The position numbers and the translations under genes were made by a program. Shown piece after piece: positions 1 through 8,284 of a stretch of DNA of 47,418 bases. The DNA comes from a virus. The stretch is from positions 1 to 47,418 of IMG/VR virus record IMGVR_UViG_3300030328_001509. One strand, 5' to 3'. Below the pieces are notes generated by a model. The model worked only from the letters and a program-made list of their open reading frames with translations, did not search any database and was not told the DNA's origin. The stretch's first letter is position 1, and every line of letters starts with the position of its first letter.

Positions 1-3000
1 CTCCAAAGCTATTACCAGAGTACATACCAATACAATAATTTCCATTACCTGCATACAAATCATATTTTTGATAACTACTTTCATTGTGTGCTGTAAAATA
101 ATGTCCAGAAGCTAAAGTAAGGTTTCCGTCTAAAGTACCATTGCTATCATTTCTTAAAAGCTGACTACTTTGTAATCCATCTATTTTATCTGCATCTAAG
201 CCACTACCACCACCGTCATTACCAGCGTGCCATACTGTATTCCCACTTATAGCTAATACATTAGTGCTTCCATTAAAAGTAATGCTATCTTCTGAGAATA
301 AACGATTTGCTCCGCCAATACTAAATACTACAGGGTAAGTTCCTGAAAAAGTTGTTCCTTCTATTACTCCCGTAATATCTGATATGTCTGGTTGGTTAGC
401 AGAACTATAATAATAAGAGCCGTGCTGACCATCTAATTTATCAGCATCTAATCCACTACCAGAACCATCATTTGTACTATCCCAAATTTGAGCCCACTGA
501 CGATAAGTTGTATTCCAACCCGTTCTATACCAAAGCCCTTGATTTGTAGCTGAACCTAAAGTAGCTGTTTCTGGAGCATATAATTGAAACTTTCCTCCTG
601 AAGTAACAGCATAACTTAATGCTACACCCCAAGTATAAGCACCAGTCGGTCTATTTGAACCAGTATGACCTGTTACAGAACTAAAATGAACTTCAGTAGC
701 ATTTATATAGTCATTCCAATCTTGAGAAGTTATAGTTTCGGTTACAGCATCGTTTCTTAAAAATTGAGATGCATGTATTCCGTCTAATTTATCAGCATCA
801 AAATTACTACCACCACCACCATTACCAGTGTGCAAATGTTTAAACCAGCTACCTGCTGTACCAGCAGCAATATTTCTTGTATATAAATCTCCAGTGCCAG
901 TACCAGTCATTTGAACTGCTATAGTATTACTATAATATGTTACTGGGTCTCCGTGCCCCATACGAATAGCAGTAAACCAATTACTATTAGGATTTAAAGT
1001 TGTATTGCTATTAGCTTGCCAATATTGAAGTCTACTATCTCCAACGTCACCTGTATTTGATGTAATACTATGGTGATTATGAGTGTTATCTCCTACAACT
1101 GTTGCATTAATAGTTCCTGTAACATCACCAATAAAACTAGGTATTCTTGCGTTAGCAAATGTTCCACTTGTAATCTTACTTGCAGCTAAATTTGGTATTC
1201 TTGCATCAGCAAAAGTTCCAGAAGTTACTTGAGCTGCTGTAACTCCTGTTTGAGTAGTAAGTATATTTGATTGTGAAAATGCAGTCCCACCAGGGTCGCT
1301 TGTTTGTTGTGTAGTTGTAGATTCATCATAAAAAGTTACGCTTGGTTCTCCTTCTGTAATACTATCAATTCTAATATAGTCTAATTCACGCCAACCAGGT
1401 GTATATACCCAAACATCTACTGTGCTTGAATCTGGTGTAGTATATTTAAAATGTGTGTTAGATTTAGCATTACCACTAACTGCCATAGAAGCATCACTTT
1501 GTACATAAGCATAATCAACATCAGCGTTATTATCATTATCTGAATTTAAGTGTAAATGTAAAATACCTGAATCATATCTAGAGGTCCACAATACTTTCAT
1601 ATTATAATCTTTGTAAGAACCTGTAATAACAAGTCTACAAAGTTTATGCCAATATGCAGTACCTGAGTCTCCGTAACCTACTCTTGTCCATAAATTTCTA
1701 TATTGTGTACTAAAATTATCTGTATTTAAATAAACATCGCCATCGCTATTTGCAAGAGATGTTCCATCGAAAGTAAGATTAGATTCTCCATTTAAAGCTG
1801 TCGAACTACTAAATGTTGCTATTCTATTATTACTACCATTTGCTACTGCTGATACTGCACCGCTGCTTTGTGCTACCCAACTAAATGAACCATCTCCATC
1901 TGATGCTAATACTTGTCCACTGCTACCATTTCCTGATACATTTAACTCAGCTGCACCTACATTATTATCTGCTATTGTTGCCGCAGTTACTTGATGTAAC
2001 TCTGCTAAATTACCTAATCCTAAACCAATTCTTGCGTTGTGTGCACTTGTAGCACCAGTACCACCTTCTGCTATTGCTAGTGCTGTACCTAATGTTAAAG
2101 AACCAGGTATATCAACTACTCCACTACCAGTTAATTTCATTCTTACACTGGATTTTAAATCATCACTATCGGCAAATATGAAGTCGCTACTATTATCTGC
2201 CACTCCCATTCTTAAAGCCCTAACACCAGCCCTTTCCATTTTAAGAACTACTGGACTCCCTGTAATATGTAAATTAGCATCTACACTCACCTCGCCTATT
2301 CCCACTCTGCCATTATTATTTATAAATAAATCTGTTTCAGCATTTGTAAAATTAGTTCCAAATCCAAGTCTAATATTAGAATTACCAATAACAGCAAAAC
2401 CTGCACTACCTCTACCATTTGCTATAAGAGTTTCATAGTCATTAATTGTTTTTATTTTATTTGAAGCATTAGTTCCTGTTGTATCAAAGGACAGCTCATT
2501 ACCTACACCTGATATTCTTGTATGTCCTGCTACTTGAAATTTAACACTTGGTGATGCAGTTCCTATACCAACTCTATCAGTAGAAGCATCAGCAAAAAAT
2601 AAATTCGTGTCTGTGTCTCCCTCTACTCTAAAATCAACATTACTACCACTTTCATTTACTACTACCGAATACCCACTTGCTGCTTTTAAATCTAAATTGT
2701 TTGCTCCAGTTGCTGTAACTATTGCTCTACCAGTATCCCAAGATAATATTCCATGTGCTGCTGCACTACCCCAATGTATAGTACCATCATCTTTTAAATA
2801 AATTCTATCTCCTATATCTAAAGTAGCTCCAGGACTTGAAGTTGAAATACCAACTCTATCAGCACTTGCATCTACAAAAAATAAATGAGTGTCTGTATCT
2901 CCCTCAATTCTTGTATCATAAGCACCACCATTTTGGTTTATAGTCATACCTTTATGTATATCAACATTTCCAGATGAATTTATAAATAAAGCAGTAGCAC

Positions 3001-3328
3001 CAGATGTAATTAAAGATATATTATCATTAGCATAAGTAGCGCCATTACCAAAAGTAATAGCTGCAGGAGTACCGCCAGTTTCATTTTCATTAACAATACC
3101 TCTGGTCATTATATAACCATCGTATGATACTAAAGAATCTCCAGTTAAAAACGATGATGTAGCTGTGCTGTTTCCACCACCACTGCCACCAACTTCAACC
3201 ATAGCATTGCCGTCACGTATGTACAATTTATCTGCACTGTAATCATATGCTAATTCAAACTCAGTAAAATCACTGTAAGAAGGTGTACCAGACCCACGTC
3301 TGACCAATATGGTATTATCTACTGCCAT
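1..3328 (-). CDS. Large tail fibre protein, C-terminus beyond window
   Basis: The frame stays open from the ATG at 3328 to the window edge, giving at least 1109 residues; the C-terminus is missing. The start follows a TAAAGGAA ribosome binding site. The N-terminus (MAVDNTILVRRGSGTPSY, then LYIRDGN near residue 38) is the short adaptor-like motif seen at the start of many phage fibres, and the next gene has a related one. The middle is rich in G, S, T, N and D, with repeated R[VI]GI-type units such as ADRVGIS and TDRVGIGTASP. Near the C-terminal end at least three copies of a GLDADKLDG-type repeat occur (about 779-826, 422-470 and 169-221), typical of fibre shafts. The inferred role is host attachment. 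The family type is clear from composition and repeats, but the receptor-binding tip cannot be seen. Confidence 0.85.
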   Translation of the reverse strand, partial: MAVDNTILVRRGSGTPSYSDFTEFELAYDYSADKLYIRDGNAMVEVGGSGGGNSTATSSFLTGDSLVSYDGYIMTRGIVNENETGGTPAAITFGNGATYANDNISLITSGATALFINSSGNVDIHKGMTINQNGGAYDTRIEGDTDTHLFFVDASADRVGISTSSPGATLDIGDRIYLKDDGTIHWGSAAAHGILSWDTGRAIVTATGANNLDLKAASGYSVVVNESGSNVDFRVEGDTDTNLFFADASTDRVGIGTASPSVKFQVAGHTRISGVGNELSFDTTGTNASNKIKTINDYETLIANGRGSAGFAVIGNSNIRLGFGTNFTNAETDLFINNNGRVGIGEVSVDANLHITGSPVVLKMERAGVRALRMGVADNSSDFIFADSDDLKSSVRMKLTGSGVVDIPGSLTLGTALAIAEGGTGATSAHNARIGLGLGNLAELHQVTAATIADNNVGAAELNVSGNGSSGQVLASDGDGSFSWVAQSSGAVSAVANGSNNRIATFSSSTALNGESNLTFDGTSLANSDGDVYLNTDNFSTQYRNLWTRVGYGDSGTAYWHKLCRLVITGSYKDYNMKVLWTSRYDSGILHLHLNSDNDNNADVDYAYVQSDASMAVSGNAKSNTHFKYTTPDSSTVDVWVYTPGWRELDYIRIDSITEGEPSVTFYDESTTTQQTSDPGGTAFSQSNILTTQTGVTAAQVTSGTFADARIPNLAASKITSGTFANARIPSFIGDVTGTINATVVGDNTHNHHSITSNTGDVGDSRLQYWQANSNTTLNPNSNWFTAIRMGHGDPVTYYSNTIAVQMTGTGTGDLYTRNIAAGTAGSWFKHLHTGNGGGGSNFDADKLDGIHASQFLRNDAVTETITSQDWNDYINATEVHFSSVTGHTGSNRPTGAYTWGVALSYAVTSGGKFQLYAPETATLGSATNQGLWYRTGWNTTYRQWAQIWDSTNDGSGSGLDADKLDGQHGSYYYSSANQPDISDITGVIEGTTFSGTYPVVFSIGGANRLFSEDSITFNGSTNVLAISGNTVWHAGNDGGGSGLDADKIDGLQSSQLLRNDSNGTLDGNLTLASGHYFTAHNESSYQKYDLYAGNGNYCIGMYSGNSFG

Positions 3329-3340
3329 ATAATTCCTTTA

Positions 3341-4852
3341 TTAAAATGTTCCGCCATTAATAGTAGCACCTGTAATTGCAGTTGCTGCTACTGAACCAAA
3401 TTTAGCATTACCTAGTGTTCCAGAATATGTTTCGCTAGAAACAGTTGCTTGAGGAATAAATGTAAAAGTATTGTCATCTTCGTCCATACCAAAGAATCCT
3501 GTTTTAGGAGCACTACCTGTATGCCATTTAAATTCAATACCTCTATCTTTTTCATCATCACTAGCAGCATTATCTGCTCCACCTAATGTAAATATTGGGT
3601 CTTCAATAACTACAACTGTAGAATCTACTGTAGTAGTAGTTCCTTTTACTTGCAAATCTCCTTCAATAATAACTTTTTTGTTATTATCTATAGTCATTGC
3701 AGTAGATGCAGTTTCACTATTACCTACACTAAATATAAGTTTTGTAGCGTTAGAAGTAGAACTAAAAGTTCCTGCCGCAACAGCTGAAATAGAAGCTGCT
3801 AACAATCTAGCATCTCCTGTAGTAGCTTCGTCTGGTGCTGCAAAATCTATACGACCTAATACTTCGTTAGCTACTACGTCTGTTTCACCTGTGTATAATC
3901 TTAATATAGCTCCTGTGCCTGTTTTAATTTGAGTGTTTGTTGTTAATGATAACGCTTGGTTAAAAGTAACTCCACCAGTTGAACCAACAGTAAATGCAGT
4001 TGCTCCAGCACTACCACCGTTATTATACTTGTATGTGTTTGATATTACGTTTGTACCAATTAAATTAGTAGTACTAAAAGAACCAGAAGATACTGCGTTA
4101 GTTACCGTAAGACTATCTACGTAAGCATCTTTCCATCTAACGGAACTAGAACCTAAATCTACATCACTATCAGATTGCGGTCCAAATATATTATCTCCCA
4201 AATAAACTTGTTCTGTGTTAGCAGCATAAAAATGTATTTCATCTGCTGTTTCAAAATCAATTTTTGTTTGGTCATCTTCTCCAATTTTAATATCAGTTGC
4301 TAATAAAGATGTTATTCCTGTTTGTGCTGCTGCAACATCTAAATTTCCTCCAGCGTACGTTAATCCAGTTCCTGCTGTATCAGAATTTAACATGGAACCA
4401 TGAACAGCATTAGCTTGAATCGTTGCTGTTCCCCCTGCTGCTACTGCAACATCGCCACTAATTACATCTATAATTTCATCTCTTAATGTAGCAAATGTAA
4501 CTTTTTTCATTGTGCCGTTATCAGATACTGCAAAATGGTCTTGCGAAGCATGCAACCCTGAACTTAGTGTTGATGAAATGCCAGCAACGTCTAAATCTAA
4601 TGTTACACTATTGTCTGTATTTCCAGATGCTACAGTTTTTGTAAGTCCAGTACCATCTGTCAAATCAGATAATAATGGCAAATGTATTGTCGTTGCACCA
4701 TCATCTGTGGTATTGCTTGCTAATTTTCCTATATATAATCTTTTTAAGTGATTTTGAAATCCAATTTCGCCGTAATGCAATCCAGATGGCAACGGAGTGC
4801 TTTGGTCAAAATCACTAGCACTATTTCTTTTTAATTTAATTCTATTACTCAT
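3341..4852 (-). CDS. Tail fibre / receptor-binding structural protein
   Basis: This 503-residue protein begins MSNRIKLKRNSASDFD and has GEIGF and LYIGKLAS within its first 45 residues, the same R-x-K-R ... G-E ... LYIG adaptor pattern as the next fibre gene downstream. The body is low in cysteine and rich in T, S, A, G and D. It contains stretches typical of trimeric fibres (GTGLTKTVASGNTDNSVTLDLDVAGI; SDVDLGSSSVRWKDAYVDSLTV near residues 230-252), and the C-terminus ends NGGTF. It lies 12 bases upstream of the large fibre gene and has a good GGGG-type site before its ATG. A role in the fibre or baseplate region is inferred from family resemblance and context; no enzymatic motif is visible. 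Confidence 0.75.
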   Translation of the reverse strand: MSNRIKLKRNSASDFDQSTPLPSGLHYGEIGFQNHLKRLYIGKLASNTTDDGATTIHLPLLSDLTDGTGLTKTVASGNTDNSVTLDLDVAGISSTLSSGLHASQDHFAVSDNGTMKKVTFATLRDEIIDVISGDVAVAAGGTATIQANAVHGSMLNSDTAGTGLTYAGGNLDVAAAQTGITSLLATDIKIGEDDQTKIDFETADEIHFYAANTEQVYLGDNIFGPQSDSDVDLGSSSVRWKDAYVDSLTVTNAVSSGSFSTTNLIGTNVISNTYKYNNGGSAGATAFTVGSTGGVTFNQALSLTTNTQIKTGTGAILRLYTGETDVVANEVLGRIDFAAPDEATTGDARLLAASISAVAAGTFSSTSNATKLIFSVGNSETASTAMTIDNNKKVIIEGDLQVKGTTTTVDSTVVVIEDPIFTLGGADNAASDDEKDRGIEFKWHTGSAPKTGFFGMDEDDNTFTFIPQATVSSETYSGTLGNAKFGSVAATAITGATINGGTF

Positions 4853-4863
4853 TGTTTACCCCT

Positions 4864-5124
4864 TTATGTAAATGTTCCACCATTTATGTCATTGTCGTCT
4901 ATCCACTTACCTGATGCTGCATCATATTTTAACACTGCTCCATTAGCAGGTGTTGTGATGTTTGTATCAGTTAATTCTGCAACGGTATCTTCTCCGAAAT
5001 TATCAGCATCTGTAATAATTACATCAGCTGTACCGTTATCAATTTTTAATTTATTGTCATCAAAAAAAACTATTTTTTTATATACATCTTTTATTTTATT
5101 TGGTTTTGATAAACTTCCACCCAT
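4864..5124 (-). CDS. Small fibre-associated protein (86 aa)
   Basis: This 86-residue acidic protein lies between fibre genes. Its second half (LTDTNITTPANGAVLKYDAASGKWIDDNDINGGTFT) resembles the repeat units of fibre and head-decoration proteins, where NGAVLKYD..SGKW is a common turn and strand pattern. It ends in NGGTFT, as the neighbouring 503-residue fibre ends in NGGTF and the 157-residue protein has NGGTFET. These shared endings suggest a common modular origin. It may be an accessory fibre subunit or a detached fibre module. No known enzymatic function is seen. Confidence 0.6.
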   Translation of the reverse strand: MGGSLSKPNKIKDVYKKIVFFDDNKLKIDNGTADVIITDADNFGEDTVAELTDTNITTPANGAVLKYDAASGKWIDDNDINGGTFT

Positions 5125-5130
5125 TATATC

Positions 5131-5427
5131 CTACCTGTCGTTATATATCGAACTATTAACTACTGTTGATTTTTCAGTAAAAATAGTTGGTTGTTTAATT
5201 ATAGTTTCCTTATCTGTAAAAATGTTTACATTTATTATTGTTTCTTTATCAGTCATTGTAGATGTTATACTTTTTTTATCTACCTTAGAAACATCAAATC
5301 GTGTTTCTTTATCTGTAAAACTATCATTTATATTATCATCAAATGAATCAGTTAACTCGCTAAATTCTCCATTATTATCTGATAATGAAGCTAATCCAAA
5401 TTGATATTTTCTCCAATTATTAGCCAT
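5131..5427 (-). CDS. Small structural protein with TDKET tandem repeats (98 aa)
   Basis: This 98-residue protein has about five degenerate repeats of 10-13 residues in its C-terminal two thirds. The units start at T38 (TDKET), V49 (VDKKS), T59 (TDKET), T71 (TDKET) and T84 (TEKST), each followed by alternating hydrophobic residues such as IINVNIF or IIKQPTIF. Such a pattern would suit a short beta-solenoid or an extended trimeric stalk. The N-terminus (MANNWRKYQFGLASLSD) is not recognised. It overlaps the upstream gene by one base (TAATG), so translation is probably coupled. A small fibre or chaperone-like accessory is the likely role from position only. Confidence 0.6.
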   Translation of the reverse strand: MANNWRKYQFGLASLSDNNGEFSELTDSFDDNINDSFTDKETRFDVSKVDKKSITSTMTDKETIINVNIFTDKETIIKQPTIFTEKSTVVNSSIYNDR

Positions 5428-5900
5428 TAATCGCCTATCTGTACTATAGTAGCTGTTGCCTCATGAACTCCATCTAGATAAGCAGATGCTTTTATTTTAC
5501 AATTAGCTATAGCAAGATTGTGAACAGGTATACATACCGATTCACCCAATGACAAATGTGCCATGTCTTGACTATTAATTCTTACTATTATATTATTTAC
5601 AGTACCAACAACGCTATCATATTTAACATAGAATGCTTTTACTGCACTAGGAGCAGAACCGCTAGTAGTAGCTGTTCCGTCAAATGCAACGCTATTAGTC
5701 TCTAATGAATTATAAGCATTGCCTAACACTACCCCTACCATCTTCCTAGCTTTAGCATCAGCAAATGTAGTTTCAAATGTTCCACCATTTTTATCTACAT
5801 TTTTTTCAATGCTATATTTTGTATATGTTTTTGTATCTACAGTTTCTGTAGTATGTATTTGTGGTTCTACAGAATTTTTAATAATTAATTTATTTGCCAT
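5427..5900 (-). CDS. Structural protein near fibre genes (157 aa)
   Basis: This 157-residue protein of unknown family starts MANKLIIKNSVEPQIHTTETV after a GGGGAAATT site. The sequence is mostly predicted beta: NNIIVRINSQDMAHLSLGESVCIPVHNLAIANCKIKASAYLDGVHEATATIVQIGD at the C-terminus reads like a jelly-roll or Ig-like virion protein. It contains NGGTFETTFADAKARKMVGVVLGN, in which NGGTF echoes its neighbours. It sits between the connector-type genes and the fibres, so a tail or head-decoration role is likely. No specific homologue is recognised. Confidence 0.6.
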   Translation of the reverse strand: MANKLIIKNSVEPQIHTTETVDTKTYTKYSIEKNVDKNGGTFETTFADAKARKMVGVVLGNAYNSLETNSVAFDGTATTSGSAPSAVKAFYVKYDSVVGTVNNIIVRINSQDMAHLSLGESVCIPVHNLAIANCKIKASAYLDGVHEATATIVQIGD

Positions 5901-5908
5901 AATTTCCC

Positions 5909-6322
5909 CTAATAACTAGATTGTCTAATATGTCTGGTACCGCTAATGCGACCTCTATTAGCATACATCTTACCTTCCTTAACGCCTTTTTCAAATTTTC
6001 TTTCAAAATACGGTGCCATTTGTATTAACTCTGGTTTATACTCATAACCTTTTTGTATTGCTTTATCAACAATATATTGATGAAATTGTTCTGGTAGTTC
6101 ACAATCTTCTCCCATAGTTGAAGAAGCAGAATCCAATGTATTAAAATGAGCGCATTTTTTATAATAATAAAGTGTAACAGTTCTTACTACTGTAAGACTT
6201 GTAAATCTATTTAACTCTGTAGCTAGCGGGTCGTATAATGCTATGCCAATAGCATCTCTTTCTACCCAATATACATTTTGTTTTATATTTCTATTGTATG
6301 AAGTTGAATGATTATTGGACAT
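5909..6322 (-). CDS. Putative neck / tail adaptor protein (137 aa)
   Basis: This 137-residue protein has a mid-region, LPEQFHQYIVDKAIQKGYEYKPELIQMAPYFERKFEKGVKE, of the type found in phage head-to-tail adaptor proteins, where [LP]-E-x-[FY]-H-x-x-[IV] precedes a helix. Near the N-terminus YDPLATELNRFTSL would supply the beta part. It overlaps the upstream 95-residue gene by 11 bases. Position after the capsid and portal genes fits a neck component. The assignment rests on pattern and synteny, and the protein may equally be a minor tail protein. Confidence 0.55.
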   Translation of the reverse strand: MSNNHSTSYNRNIKQNVYWVERDAIGIALYDPLATELNRFTSLTVVRTVTLYYYKKCAHFNTLDSASSTMGEDCELPEQFHQYIVDKAIQKGYEYKPELIQMAPYFERKFEKGVKEGKMYANRGRISGTRHIRQSSY

Positions 6323-6599
6323 TGTCTAAATCCCTATATTTTGGTCTACCTATTAATCTTTTAATACTTTCATCATTACCATCTTCATCTTGTATATCTA
6401 CTGATTTAATTTCTAAAATAGATTCTTTTAATCCATAATATCTTTGATTTGCTACTGTGTCAAACTGAGTAGCTTCCTCTAGCAATAATGTTCTTGCACT
6501 AAATTCATCTAAAGCATCATTTAACATTACTATAATTTCGTTACTACCTAAGTCTGGATGATGTTTTTTAACTTGGTCTATCATTTGTTGTAACTTCAT
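6312..6599 (-). CDS. Putative head-tail connector protein (95 aa)
   Basis: This 95-residue protein opens MKLQQMIDQVKKHHPDLGSNEIIVMLNDALDEFSARTLL, a helical segment of the kind that starts phage head-tail adaptor proteins. YYGLKESILEIKSVDI then resembles the beta hairpin of those proteins, which begins with a YxLP-like turn. The start codon lies inside the end of the 437-residue upstream gene (32-base overlap), and the AGGAGC before it acts as its ribosome binding site. With the 137-residue gene downstream it probably builds the neck between portal and tail. No function beyond structure is indicated. Confidence 0.55.
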   Translation of the reverse strand: MKLQQMIDQVKKHHPDLGSNEIIVMLNDALDEFSARTLLLEEATQFDTVANQRYYGLKESILEIKSVDIQDEDGNDESIKRLIGRPKYRDLDNVQ

Positions 6600-7881
6600 T
6601 TTTTGCTCCTAATTTTACGTAAGGTTGTAAAAACAACACTAAATCCTGCGATACAATTTGATGTTGTTGTACTAACCAGTTATAATCTTGTACTACTTCT
6701 TGAAAATTTAATGTATAATCTTGTACTGCTTCTTGAACTTCTGCTCCATATTTCTGTAAATCTGCTTGATATTTTTGTACATTTGATTGGTTTGTTGCCA
6801 TCAATGCTTGCATTTCTTGCAAAGCATTTGTTATTTTTCTTTGAGATTTTTCAGCTTGATTTTGTACAGATACATTAGTTGCTAATTGTGCAGTAGCTTG
6901 TGCTGCCGCTAAATCGTTTCTAGCATCTGCAATATTTGCTTGTAAATCTCTTTGTGCTTTATCTAGCTCTGCTCTTAAATTTCCTTGATATGAAACATTA
7001 GCTTCATTAAACTCATTAACTTTAACTTGTATATCAGCTTGAAAATCTTGTAATTGCTGTGATGCCTTGCTCAATGCAACTCCTGCTAACTCTACATCCT
7101 CGTTAGTTAAATAAGCATCTACCCCAATATTAGCTGTTGTAAAATCTACTGCACTAGTATTACTACTATCATATAATGGTGCTGCTCCTAAATCTATTTT
7201 TTGTGTTGCAGCTATAGCTTCACTATTAGTTACTGTAGTAGCAGAAGCACCATTGCCAACGTCCGCATTATCTGGACCATTGTAAATTATAGTAGATATT
7301 AAATTGTCGCTAGATGGCGGATTAATAGAACCTAACCCATTGGTTAAATTTGTAAGTGTAGTATTCTTTACATTTAAAAATTTTCTTAACATTTGTTGAG
7401 ACGCATATAAAACAACACCTCTATAAAACTCTGCTGGTAAATTAGCTATAGTGCTTGTACTTCTTGAAACACTAGCAGCTGGAGTTATATGCTCTACTGC
7501 AGCAGCTTGCGCATTTGTAGGAGTAGGATATACATGTAAAGTATTATTTAATACGTAATATTTAGGGTCAAGCTTACTTGTATAATAAATACTATTAGCA
7601 TCATTTAAATCATGTCTTTCTCTAGCGTCTATTTCATTGCATATTCTACTTCTTGCACTGTCACTACGTGTAACGCTACATACTTTCATAACATTTTCTA
7701 ATGATAAAGTAGCTCCACTATCATTTAAATCAGTAGTTGTAGTTAACTTAGGTTCTATTTCTTCGTTGTTCATAATATACTTTACTATAAACTTAACACC
7801 TTCTGTTAAATAAGAATCTGCTTCTGTAGTATAACTACTAATACTTCCTGTTATTGCTTCTATATCTGTTTGAAAACTCAT
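6568..7881 (-). CDS. Structural protein with long coiled coil (437 aa)
   Basis: The N-terminal 200 residues look globular and adaptor-like (YLTEGVKFIVKYIM; then HVYPTPTNAQAAAVEHI and AEFYRGVVLYASQQMLRKFLNVKN, resembling the PxxY/F..A..L core of head-completion proteins). From about residue 270 to 415 it becomes a long A/Q/N/E-rich helix (QVKVNEFNEANVSYQGNL; QRDLQANIADARNDLAAAQA) that should form a coiled coil. It lies after the capsid region, upstream of the small connector genes, so a neck or tail-tube role is likely. The globular and helical parts could be a fusion. It starts after an AAAGGAAAG site. Confidence 0.6.
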   Translation of the reverse strand: MSFQTDIEAITGSISSYTTEADSYLTEGVKFIVKYIMNNEEIEPKLTTTTDLNDSGATLSLENVMKVCSVTRSDSARSRICNEIDARERHDLNDANSIYYTSKLDPKYYVLNNTLHVYPTPTNAQAAAVEHITPAASVSRSTSTIANLPAEFYRGVVLYASQQMLRKFLNVKNTTLTNLTNGLGSINPPSSDNLISTIIYNGPDNADVGNGASATTVTNSEAIAATQKIDLGAAPLYDSSNTSAVDFTTANIGVDAYLTNEDVELAGVALSKASQQLQDFQADIQVKVNEFNEANVSYQGNLRAELDKAQRDLQANIADARNDLAAAQATAQLATNVSVQNQAEKSQRKITNALQEMQALMATNQSNVQKYQADLQKYGAEVQEAVQDYTLNFQEVVQDYNWLVQQHQIVSQDLVLFLQPYVKLGAKNEVTTNDRPS

Positions 7882-7893
7882 TTACTTTCCTTT

Positions 7894-8220
7894 TTAAAAT
7901 GGGTCATCTATGTCAATGACATTTTTAATAATTTTTTTTATTTTACCACTTTTTACCTTACTACCCCAACCTATGCCTTCTGTACCTGGGGGATTCATAC
8001 CATATTCATTTGGATTAATTTCATAGTCTGAATGGTCTACTTCTTGTCTTCTCATTCCTTTTTGATTAGCTTTTGTTTTATTTATTTGTTTGTCAATAGG
8101 TCCTTTTGTCATGTTATCAGTACTATTCCTAGAATTTCTTGCTGTTTTTATTTTTTTACGTAAAGCTTTACCGCCCTTAATTGCTAGTCTTACCCCTGTT
8201 TTTACTAATGGATTTGCCAT
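7894..8220 (-). CDS. Small basic protein downstream of capsid gene (108 aa)
   Basis: This 108-residue protein is strongly basic in its N-terminal half (GVRLAIKGGKALRKKIKTARNS) and contains a turn-rich centre (NPNEYGMNPPGTEGIGWGS) before a lysine-rich stretch and the acidic end VIDIDDPF. No known family is recognised. Basic small proteins beside capsid genes are often minor virion or DNA-contacting proteins, but that is only a contextual guess. It starts just after the capsid terminator hairpin, so it may depend on readthrough or on its own promoter. The AAAAGGAG site 6 bases before the ATG supports the start. Confidence 0.6.
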   Translation of the reverse strand: MANPLVKTGVRLAIKGGKALRKKIKTARNSRNSTDNMTKGPIDKQINKTKANQKGMRRQEVDHSDYEINPNEYGMNPPGTEGIGWGSKVKSGKIKKIIKNVIDIDDPF

Positions 8221-8249
8221 TGTATTCTCCTTTTATGTTAAAATTCTTC

Positions 8250-8273
8250 GGGGGAGTATATTTCAACTCCCCC
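8250..8273 (-). terminator. Hairpin terminator after major capsid gene
   Basis: Minus-strand GGGGGAGT and ACTCCCCC pair perfectly over 8 bp around an 8-base loop, 12 bases after the capsid stop codon. GAAGAATTTT follows in transcript sense. The stem is very GC-rich in an AT-rich genome. The U-tract is short, so it could be a partial terminator or a 3'-end stabiliser that keeps capsid mRNA more abundant than the downstream messages. Confidence 0.75.
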
Positions 8274-8284
8274 TTATTCAACTA

